In this document: in pieces, positions 10,481 to 25,600 of the stretch | How the letters are laid out: each line of letters starts with the position of its first letter | Position numbering within the stretch: position 1 is the first letter of the stretch | Assembly (NCBI RefSeq): GCF_001625305.1 | Contig: NW_017802436.1 | Location: forward strand, 611,613-675,612 | Direction of reading: 5' to 3' | Source: Branchiostoma belcheri | Taxonomy: Eukaryota > Chordata > Leptocardii > Amphioxiformes > Branchiostomatidae | DNA: 64,000 nucleotides | Notes under the pieces: model-generated | Seen by the model: only the letters and a program-made list of their open reading frames with translations | What the model was told of the DNA's origin: nothing | Databases searched by the model: none | Translations under genes and position numbers: made by a program

Positions 10481-12490
10481 TCAGTAGAAAAGTGAGGCCC
10501 GTCTGGACCTCCTTGCGGGGGGTCCCGTGGACAGTTTGGTCATAATCCGGCCTGTTCTTGCGACGGAAACCGGAACTTTTTGCGGTGGGTCCGGATCACA
10601 TCCGGAATTGTCACCCACGTCCAAAGTCTGCACTTGTTCCGTCGACCCGAATCCGGATGTTTGCCTTATAAGGAGAGTTTGTAGCTGGTCGGTGGATCCG
10701 GATGTAACAGAGATGACGGAATCTTGCACTCGCGACCCGGAATTTGATCCGGAACTGGTCCTAGATCCGGCGGATCCCCGTCTACTCCGGATTAGAACAG
10801 GTGGAATTTTCTCGACATGATCAGAAGTAGAACTAGAAGTAGCATCTACAGGGTTCAGGTATGGTTCCTCGTACAGGGCATGGCCCACCAGCGAACCCCG
10901 TGGCGACACGGAACCGTTCACCGCAGGCGCTACGAAAGATCCTCGGCGGGGAGGTGGACCCAGCCCCGCCGGCCCAGCGAGCGACCCTCGGCGAGGCGGA
11001 GACCCGAGCCCCGTGGGGCCAACAACGGAGCCACGGCGAGAGGGCGAACCCAGCATCGAGGATGTTACAGAAGGTCTTCTCGAGACCGTGCCGACCAGCG
11101 AGGACGACACGGACTGTCTTCGGGACGCGAAGCTCGATCCCGCCGCCGTCGACTCTTTCACCGAGCTCCCCCGGGACTTCGAATTTTCGTTGTCGGTTTC
11201 GGGAGCGCTAGCGCCAAAACTGTCCGACTCCGACCCTCCCGATACCGAGGAGAGCGTGGAGAGCCTTCGGGCGCCGTCGCTTCCACCCCCGCGGGATGTG
11301 GACTGGTGCAGCCGCTGGAGCCTGCTAAGAAGAGCCGGGGTGATGAGGTACCCAGGGCCCGTGTCCGGCACGTGCGAGCCACCGTGCGGGTCCAGCTGCC
11401 CGGCGGCGGGCACGGCCATGCTCCACCGGCGGTTGGGCACCTGGGCGTCCGGTGCGGGAAGGCACGGGCCCTCGGCAGGCTCGAAGGACGACCGGCGGAT
11501 TCTCTCGGTCCGGAACCCGTCGTCTAGGAACCGTAACAGCTGGGAAAAAACCGGAAAACACTGTAATTCACTTAATGTTCACGGTACACAAGTGACAGTG
11601 AAAACAGTGAACATAACAGTACAGTGAAAACATAGGGAATTACAGTAGTATGATAAAAAAATAAAGAAAACGGATCAAGGTCTGAATGAACTCAACCAAG
11701 AAAAACGCAAATTGTTAGCCTATGTGCCTGGGCTCAAAGTTATCCAGTGTGCACTAGATTCTTTGGGCCTGGTCTAAGTGTGCTATGGGTCTGGAACCCA
11801 GGCTAGTAATTTGTTGGGTCGTTTTTGTTAAGTGCAAAAAAGCAAATTGTAAAGCAAGTTTAGTACAAGTTCCTGAAAGAGCACTATTTTGATTATAAAT
11901 AAAATGTAATGATAGTGCAGGGAAAGAATAGAGAAACTATTGTCAAAAGTGAAAAACAGGTGGTTAAAATTGGTTAGTCGGGATAAAGACATATGGCGTT
12001 GTTGCTAGGTTTGTAGCCTGTCTATATATAGATACACCTGGTCTGTGCTAGCCAAGCTATGTCTGCAAATGGTACAAAATACCCAAGCAAAGGGGAGACG
12101 GAATCATCAACAAAGAAAGAAGTCAAACAAGCCTGTAGCAGGTGTTCCCGGGTTGCGAGTAAGTATTGTGGATACGTGTGACAGTGGTGCCGTTGTGTGG
12201 TGTATACAAGATCACAACAACAACGTCAGGCTTAGGGAAACATACGGTGTGCTTACTTCAGCCACAAAATGAAATGTCAAATTTCGGGGAGGGCAAATTT
12301 TCACACTTGATAAAAATTGGGTCACGTTGAAGAGAGGCATATGCTTGACGGATTCAAAAGTCGAGAAATACCAAATGGAAATTCCGTTTCTGTTATCGGG
12401 GCTTAAATAAGGACAATGTTCAAGCAAAATAATTAACAAATCAGAACGTGGAAGCGCGGTTAATATATAATAATAATATATATATAAAAT

Positions 12491-12557
<67 letters not shown>

Positions 12558-13550
12558 TGTTCATACCAGCATTTTATATTTTTCCAAAAGTCAACAAAGA
12601 AACTAACAAAGAAGCCTACGCAAGAAATATGAATAAACTGTGCAAAACTCTTACGAAAACATCAACCAACGGAAAACAGCAACCCGATGAACACATGTAG
12701 ATATAAGCCCATCCCTTACCTTATATCCCTGTTCTGTGCTGTTGTCCCGTGGCGGAGGCGGCACGGCGGCTGCTCTGAATGACGGGCTCAGGTGGATCTC
12801 ATACAGGTGAAAAATCACAGGTAAGTATTCTCTCCAGCTTACACCTTCTCTAGTTAAGTCTCTTAGCCGCTCACTCTGGCTATAGCTAGGAGAAATCGTT
12901 CTTCTTGGAGATGTTGTATCCCTGGTTTTCAAATGTTCTCTTCTCTTTGCAGTGGTGGAGTTTCTTGTAGCACCACCCTTAACATGTTCTCCCACCGACC
13001 CCTTTCTTTCAGTGGCAGTAGAGTTCTTTTTAGCCCTCACACCGTCTGTAGGCACGTCTCTCAACGGCTCACCCTGGGTACAGCTAGGAGAAATCGTTCT
13101 TCTCGGTGATGTTCTATCCCTGGTTTTGTAAAGTTCTCTTCTCGTTGCAGTGTTGGAGTTTCTTGTAGCACCACCCTTAACAAGTTCTCCCACCAACGCA
13201 TTTCTCTCAGTAGCAGACTTCTTTCCAGCCCTCCCCTCGCCGCTTGGCTTCCCGCATTGTTCCGTAGAATCTGTTTTCTCGGTCCGGGTAAACTTTCCCG
13301 TATTTCTCTCCCGACCTGCATGTACAGACGCTTCCGTACCCGCAGAATTTCTCCTCAGAGCGGCAAAGTTCTTTGCAACTTCTCCCTCACCATTGCGTAT
13401 TTCTCTCTGCGTCTGGTTTTGTTTCGGTGACTCCGCTGTCTTAGCTTCAGCACGATGCCTTGTGACAGAAGTTCTGCTCCCACAGTCCGACCTGGCCGCT
13501 TCTGTTTTTGCCGAAGTCGTCCTACCAGCTTGAGACCCCCTCTCCATCAT
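10481..13550 (-). CDS. Unrecognised Ser/Arg-rich protein, two exons
   Basis: I do not recognise a family. Exon 1 is 13550-12720 and exon 2 is 11539-10481; donor (GGATATAAG|gtaagg) and acceptor (tttttcccag|CTG) join in phase 0, giving about 629 residues. ATG at 13550 is preceded by an in-frame TGA, which supports this start. Exon 1 holds two ~60-residue internal repeats (KGGATRNS..TRDRTSPRRTISPS and KGGATRNS..TRDTTSPRRTISPS) and near its end WREYLPVIFHLYEIHLSP, the least low-complexity part. Exon 2 holds four ~16-residue repeats built on PPRRGS, typical of basophilic-kinase (RRxS) sites, and ends RRSRRASLFY. It is likely disordered and phosphorylated. There is no signal peptide or membrane segment. 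High GC in exon 2 gives long antisense frames that I discounted. Confidence 0.7.
11560..11648. mobile_element. Short TIR element, TGTAATTC ends
   Basis: CTGTAATTCACTTAATGTTC and GGGAATTACAGTA are inverted ends, with GTGACAGTGAAAACAGTGAA inside. Lies just upstream of exon 2 of the minus-strand gene, in its intron. A longer relative is at 41080-41286. Confidence 0.65.
12485..12560. repeat. (AT)n microsatellite
   Basis: Almost pure AT dinucleotide run of about 65 bp in the intron of the unrecognised minus-strand gene. Confidence 0.95.
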
Positions 13551-14469
13551 TAGTTTTCACACACCGGACATTTCGGACGTCAGTTGTGAGGAAATGTCGT
13601 TAATCACTAGTACTGCAGAGTCTGACGCTTGTAAAGTGATTTATGGTACATTTCTGAGTCAGTCTGCTCGGGAACGTACTTAAGCCGCCACGGCCTGTCT
13701 TCGCATGTCTCGGTCTAGACAAGATGCTTGGCTGAATTAAGAAGACGTCTTCCCTCAAAATCGGACTCACCATTTGCAAGAAGGAGGTCTTTAACGCGAT
13801 CTTAGGAAGTTCAGTAGTAGTGAGTATCTAAGCATTACAAGGCGAGAAAATGAACACTTTCCTGGTCGTCCAAATTATAGTCCGCACGATTGACTGTTCG
13901 TGTTCGGCTGTGTAGAAAAAGCAGGAAAGTTTCGTCGCGATGTTTCTCTCTCTCTCGTTGTCTCTGTAGAAAACCCCAGAGAATGTGGTCTTTGTCACGT
14001 CCGGCCCGTATCCATACCTTAAGAACAGGTAACCACACCTCACACAGGTAAACTAACACAGGTAACGCCGCGAAGATCGACAGGTAAGCCTCACTTTAAG
14101 TCCCCGAGGTTTACTTAAGTACCAGCTTCGCACTCACACACTTTGTAAACACCTGGTCAAGTCTTTTCCCTTCTCAAGACGGTCTGCACCTTAAAAACAC
14201 ACCTTAAGATCAGTCCACTTTCTCCTTACAAGCGCTCCCAGGTCGGCATGACCGCTGAAAGTGAAAACTGCCGTGTTAAGCTTTCCTCCTGGGACGGTGG
14301 CGAGTTTTCTTTGTTGTGTTCGAGTTTGGCGCTGCGGTGACCAGTACTGGCAGTACCGGTCTGCTGCAGGGTGTGTTGACGCGAGTTGTCAGAGAGATGT
14401 ACTATAACGGCTGTTCACTCACTCGGAACCGCGCAGGGCCATTATGTACGTAAGGACCTAGCCTCATGT

Positions 14470-14640
14470 GCAGAAGCCTCTACCAGGCTTGGGGAGGCGG
14501 CTGGAAAGAGTAGAAATCGGCCAAATTGAGAAATAACATGCCAGGGGAGTTGGCAAACTGTTCTCTCCAGCAGACCAATTCCCCTGGCATGCTATCACTC
14601 TATTTGGACAATTTCTCTACTTCTCCCCTCTTCGTGAAAA
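14470..14640. repeat. Palindromic repeat, CCTCTACCAGGCTT family
   Basis: GCCTCTACCAGGCTTGGGGA.., GGCTGGAAAGAGTAGAAATC and a hairpin with arms ACATGCCAGGGGAGTTGG / CCAATTCCCCTGGCATG. Related to 7872-8325. Confidence 0.8.
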
Positions 14641-14944
14641 AGTAAGAACAGACATGGTTCAGGATCAGACAGAGAGGTTAAAGTATGTTTACAGTCCGAT
14701 GTTGGACCAGGTGGTTTATGTTGAAACTGCCGTGAAGGGCAGAACTGGGGCGGAGTTTCTGACCGTGTCCTAGCAGAACTAACACTGGACTGCTAGCCAG
14801 GGTAAAGAAAACAAAGAAACTTTGTCTAAACTTAAGAAAACCTTAGAATTGTTCCTTCGCTTGTCAACTGGCCGACCAAAATGACACGTTGAAAACGGTA
14901 AGTCTTGTATCCATAGGCCAGAACCATACCTATCTAGTTCTATG

Positions 14945-15095
14945 CCTGAAAGAAAGAGGATCAGGCACGGTTTTGGATAGTCTCCGCGTATCTGAGAACG
15001 AAGATTTGCCCCAGGCACGGTTCTGGATACGCGTGGACTATCCAGAGCCGTGTTTGAACATGGCTCTGGATAACGCACGGTTCTGGATACAACTG
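14945..15095 (+). repeat. Dispersed repeat, CGCGTATC family, copy 2
   Basis: Matches 4690-4812: GATCAGGCACGGTTTTGGAT, AGTCTCCGCGTATC, TTTGCCCCAGGCACGGTTC, GGACTATCCAGAGCCGTG. Same orientation. Confidence 0.65.
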
Positions 15096-15569
15096 AACAG
15101 TTAGTTATTCAGAACTCTTGGTTACACAACAAACCCTTTCTAACTTTTTGATACCGCCAGTTTGTGTAGTGGCCTTGGTAATTGTTGCGGGGAGGACAAC
15201 TTTTGTGTAGTTTGTGTAGTCCAATTAACAAGCAATTGAAGACGCCGCCGACATGCAATGACCTGTATCAGTAACATACACATTTGTATGAAGGGGATTT
15301 GCGGCAATTGCAAAAGGCACCAAGTAGGCAGGGTCTATATCCCTACATTGTGTAACTCCAGCCTTTATTATCTAAGGTAAGTCGGGCTTTAGTAAATGTC
15401 CCAGATAGTCATGTGTGCGGCTAACACCAGGGATATCTGCTTGCATCAAACCGGTTCTGTACAATAGTACCTTAAGTTTGAGTTTCGTCGGCTTACTAAG
15501 TCCTTCAACTCTTTGAAGTCTAGAGAGTTTAGAGGTCGTATGAGAAATGATATGATAGTCGTGGTTTAT

Positions 15570-15690
15570 TAGTCTCTACCAGGCTTCGGGAGGCGGCTGA
15601 AAAGAGTAGAAATCGGCCAAATAGATAGATAGCATGCCAGGGGAGTTGGTCTGCTGGGAGAGAACAGTTTGCCTGGTAGAGGCTAGGACT
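15570..15690. repeat. Palindromic repeat, CCTCTACCAGGCTT family
   Basis: TCTCTACCAGGCTTCGGGAG.., AAGAGTAGAAATCGGCC, ATAGCATGCCAGGGGAGTTG, then GCCTGGTAGAGGCTAG. Related to 7872-8325. Confidence 0.75.
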
Positions 15691-16577
15691 CACAGAGTGA
15701 GGCACAATAGAAGCAGGGGTTACAAAAAGCTGCTCTGGTACACACCCAACACCATTGTATTTTCGTGTTCTGATCCTGAAAAGGTCTAATTATGCTTAAT
15801 AAGTCTTCCTTGTCACGCAAACACCGTTTCCCCTTTTTACAAATCTCGTCACCACGTCTGTCCCATGATATGGAGGTAAAGTGGAGTCATGTATGGCTAT
15901 TATTGCGAGCAATTAAACTGGGGTACAATGTAGTTACCTTGCTGGTGCCGGCTGACTTTTCCACTAAATTAGCCACCTTTTTCTCTGAACAAAAGCTGGG
16001 AGTTAAAAGTACATCTTTTCTATTGTATGGCGACAAATTGGGTTCAATTAAGCAGCAAATAATGTCTTGACAAAAAACTGAAGTTATCAGGCCTATTGTC
16101 TTTTATTTTTCAACCTTTTGAGTCTTAGTCATATTAGAGCGCATATTCAACTCTTGTGAGCAAAGGTTTATGATGTATTTTTGCATGTTCTTATAACTTC
16201 ACCAAAATGCACATGGTCGCAATGTGAGTACCTATATGTGTAGTTGATTACTACATTAAGTCAAGACAGACTGACCATTGAATTATCCAACATCTACATT
16301 TACACTTGTGGTCTCCACCAGTTGGTTGCATATCATTGAAAAAATTGCTAATTAGCAAAAATGCTATTTAGCAAATATTATGCAAAACATCCCAAACTAA
16401 TATCAAAGGTCATGAAAGACAGGTCTATGTTTACTTTTAGAAAGGTTAGGTGTATTATTTTCAGATGAAAATTTGTTCTTTTGAAGAAACGTGATCTTAT
16501 ACAAAGGTATAACCAACATGAAGCGATGTTTTATCATTTCTATAACCGTCCTAGTTGAATCGTAAGTTGATAGAGCT

Positions 16578-21490
<4,913 letters not shown>

Positions 21491-22640
21491 TTTTGTCGGT
21501 TTCTACTTTCGCTGTTCCTCGCAAAGATGGCCAATCCCGCTTCTACCGCAAACAAACGCTATAAACCTATATTATATTAACACCGGCGATCTTACAGATA
21601 TCAAAATATGAAATAAAATGAGCAACTCAATCAAAATATAAAAATGTAAAACAAATTGTTTAAAAACATAGATTTTTATATAAACTGGTAATGTTAAAAG
21701 TAAAATTTTACATCAAATTTGTCACGTTTGCATGCTGTATAATTTGGACGGAACCAAATGGCAGTATCGAAATCAAAGGGGTGTATTTTGTACTTGTTTA
21801 AGAATAATTCATAATCATATACATGCAAAGAAAAAACGTTAAGGAGACGAATAAAAATAAATTTCTATATTTTCTAACGTTTAAATATGGCTATGTATAT
21901 ATTTGATATATTTGCGAAAATATATTGTTCTTACGTCATCCTTTGTTCGAAGTGGTAAAGTCCACACGTGAGGTCATGACCTTTTGAGCAAGATGGAGGG
22001 AGGCTGACAAAAATACGCAGGAAAGCTGGAAAAACGCGAATTTTGAGAAAACCAAAGTAAAGTTCAGAAATCCACGGCTGTGTAAGGTTGGTGAGAATCA
22101 AAAATACCAGTTGGCGAAATAAGAGAACCAATTTCCGCTGCATATTATTGTAGTACGCTGTCAAACTTTATGATGTAACGTTACACGTAGGAAGCTAACA
22201 CAGTAACACTAACAGTTAGATAAAATTATATATTTTACTGAGATCGATATGAACAAATTGTCGATTTTTATATTTGTTGATTCTTCTTTTATAATATGAA
22301 TAGTTTAATGGGCGATAGGTAGACATTTGGCAGCATCCCAATAGTATAAGTTTAGCTATACATGTACTAATCCAACTTGTGTTGGATAGTTACAAGTTAT
22401 GTCAATAACGTCTGATCTTTCCCTCGTTTTAGCCTTTATAGTTGTGATATGAACCGAACTACGCGAAAACGAGCACCAAGTGACCACGTCTAGCGATATA
22501 TTAGACGTTAAACAAGGACAACAACAACAACAACAACATGTTATAATTTGTTGAATTATTTATAACATCGTTGAATCATAGTTTATTGTACTCTCCCACA
22601 CAGTCTCAGTTGTCAGACCTGATTGCCTGTTCGACTCAAG
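21491..22640. promoter_or_regulatory. Head-to-head PSMA1/SZT2 interval, candidate bidirectional promoter
   Basis: The start codons of two divergent conserved genes are 1150 bp apart. No TATA box could be assigned to either. A 41-bp block (22482-22522) is perfectly repeated, inverted, at 53334-53374. Most of 21550-22450 is A/T-rich and shows no other feature. Confidence 0.5.
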
Positions 22641-25600
22641 ATGGAAGCTGAGGCTGAAGACACGCCCAAGGAAGAGCAGAAGGTGAGAAGTCTTGTCTTT
22701 AACTCATCACAGCATGGATTCACCACATTATACTTATACTAATGATATAAAGCTTGACAAAAGTGCTGATCATGAAGTACACATGCATTGTGTTCAAGAA
22801 TTCATTCTTTCCTAGAACTATCGCAGAGTGAAACTCACTGTCACCAAGTACAGTAGGGGCATTGTCATTAGATAGCTTTAAACAATGTCTAGAGTTAGAT
22901 GTTCAAGGTTAGGTGTAACAATTCGTTCGGTGTAATGTAGCCAGCTGCTGCCGCGCCGCGTGCCTGCGAAGGTGATGTGACGGTGTTATGCCGAAACGCG
23001 GTTATACCGGCTATACTGATGCAGGTGTTAACAAACAAATACACCTGTCCCCCCAGGTGTTAGATGCAGGTGAAGTGTTCCTGTTGATGAAGAAAGATTA
23101 CCGCATCTCCCGCAACATCCGGTCCCAGTGGTTCTTCTCCAACCTCCACAGGATGGTCCAGGTCACCCCCGACGACCAGCTGCCTGAATCCGACAGGGAA
23201 CTCGAGGTAACAAGTTTTTAACTTTCAGCCTGCTAATATATAAGGTATCTATATATAGCCGTTTGGCACCAAATCAGTATTGGTTATGGGGTTAGGCAGC
23301 AGGGAGATGGTTAAAAACAGCAAGGTTGTTTTTATACTATCATGAAAGTTCATCTGTGTTGGTAGTTACTTGTTTATTATATAGTTAAAACTTTTGATCC
23401 AACACAAAAAGTTCTCTCACCTAGAGCTTTCGACCAGTCACTCTGGTCTTCTTCAGTAGACTGACTCACTGTAGACTGACCCAGTGAGGAAGACCAGAGT
23501 GACTGGTCAAAAGCTCTTATTAAGGTGAGAGATCTTTTTGTGTTGGATCTAAAGTTTTAACTTTAAACAAGTTTGTTTTTAACCTTCAGCCTGCTAAGGT
23601 AGATAGCTGCTTGTGGGGTTAGGCAGCAGGAAGAAGGTTAAAACACCTTGCAGTGCTGTTGTTGGAAACTAGTTGCTGCTCTTGTGACAGTGTGGTTTCA
23701 AACATTCACTTGGTCATGAACTAGCCTGGTGTTACAAGTACAAGTTTGGTTGTGCCACCAAATGTTCCACAAACAGTAGACATCCACTAGATCTAATGAC
23801 TGTGTGGAATGATGTCAGCTTCTTTGATTTTCTTCTCTTTTTGGGTGTTTGTGTGTTTGCTGCGTCGGAATTCTAAATTAGACAGAGTCAGTGAGAAGTT
23901 CACACTTAGTCTAATGAATGAAACAAGAAACTCACAAAAACTTGAGGATATTTTACAGACGTTTGAGATCTTTGATTTTTAGTTACTGCTGCTTGCAAAT
24001 ACATTAAGATTTAAGCTTGATGTTGTGCAATATGCTGTGCATTAATGCAATATTTCTGCTTTTTTTATCATGTCAACTGGAATTCCTTCAGAATGAATCA
24101 TATACGCTGGAGCTTAAGGACCTCCAAGTAAGCTGGTAGCATCTTTAAGTAGATGTGCCTCTGTGTGTGCATACACTTTTTTGTGTGTTCAAAATTTTTA
24201 AAAATTTGGAAAGATTTTCATTGGAAGTATCCAGTAAGGAAAAATAGAGCCAAAGTTATGGTGTACCCCAAACACAAGAGAAAGTAGATTCCAGTCTATT
24301 TCCCGCCTGTATTTGCTGCACGTGGCAGATTCTGTGTTTTGCTGTTGGGTCCCTGATCGCAAATGAATTTTGATGCTTGCCCATATTATGGTGGGCTAAG
24401 TATGAGTACATAATGGCAAGCTGGAGAAATATAAGACTGGTCACTTTAGATTCAAAAGAAAAAAGTCTATGGAAATTTTTACAAATGTACTTGCCAACAT
24501 TGTTGTGAAGTCAAACTCAAATATCTAAATTGACTAATGAAAAAAGTAGTAAAAAAACAACAGTACATAGAGGTCAATGTTTTAGTTGAAATGGCATGTG
24601 AAGGTAAACTAGTACTATACACACTGCTGTAAACGTTTCTAACAAATGAGCAGTGCATTGATATAGTTTCAACTGTATCAAACTTGACCAGACTTCCATG
24701 TTTGTTCCAAGTGTTGCAAATGAAAAACTTTGAGATAATATAACTGTTAAATAACTTGCAGTACTGTTGTTGGACACTAGATGGTGCTGTTTGTTGTAGT
24801 ACTGATGCTTGACACTAGAAGGTGCTGTTGTGTGTTTATTACAGGTCCTGTCAGTCCTGCCCCAGGGATGGAAGGGGGAACCTGTGGACCCGAACACCTC
24901 CTACAGACTCGTGCACACATCAAAGGTCTGTTTGCTTAAATCTCATTTCTCTCAAACATATGTCCTGTTGGTACCGGCTTGTCTTCTACTAGAAAAACTT
25001 GAGTCAGGTAACACATACCCTCAATTACCGGCAGTCTACATGTAGTCTGGTTACCTTTATTACTCAACAGGTCGGCTTCGGGGGTGTTCCGGCCAGCCAG
25101 ATTGGGTGCCAAACAACCTCTGGCCGGCCGGAACACCCCCGAAGCCAATCCGTTCAGTATGGTAACCAGACTACCGGTAGTCTAGATAAAAAGTTCTACT
25201 GCTAAGTAGAAGTTCCACTTTCTTCTTCTTTTTGTTTACCCTCGAACCACTCCTCGAATATCACTGAGGGGGGTACGTGGGGTACGTGGCCTCTGCTGTC
25301 GGTGCCCTCACCACTGGGCCTGGCAGCTGGTTCCACTCGCTTACCGCGCGGGGAAAAAAGGAAAACCTAAAGCAGTCTTTATGTGCCATAAATAACTGGA
25401 ATTTGTAATCATTCTGGTCCTTCTGTCCCCTCCCCCTCCCCAGGCCACGTTCCTAGCCAGACGTTACAGGTTTGTGTTTGCCCTGGACCTGAGCCCCTCC
25501 ACCTCCAGTGTAGACGGCTGCACTAAAGTTTGTTTTGTTAAAAGCTGTATGTACTGCTAACCTTCCCCTGTCTACCCCAGGCCACGTTCCTGGCCAGACG

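Larger units (their letters stand above)
13551..16577. other. Intergenic region between the unknown gene and PSMA1
   Basis: 13551-14460 is probably the 5' flank/promoter of the minus-strand gene; no clear motif seen. Satellite-type hairpins lie at 14470-14640 and 15570-15690, and a dispersed repeat at 14945-15095. 15700-16577 shows nothing I recognise apart from the expected 3' UTR of PSMA1 next to 16578. Confidence 0.6.

Noticed and set aside
10817..11627. Long plus-strand frames opposite the unknown minus-strand gene
   Set aside because: GC-rich shadows; the minus strand has the matching splice sites, repeats and frame across two exons.
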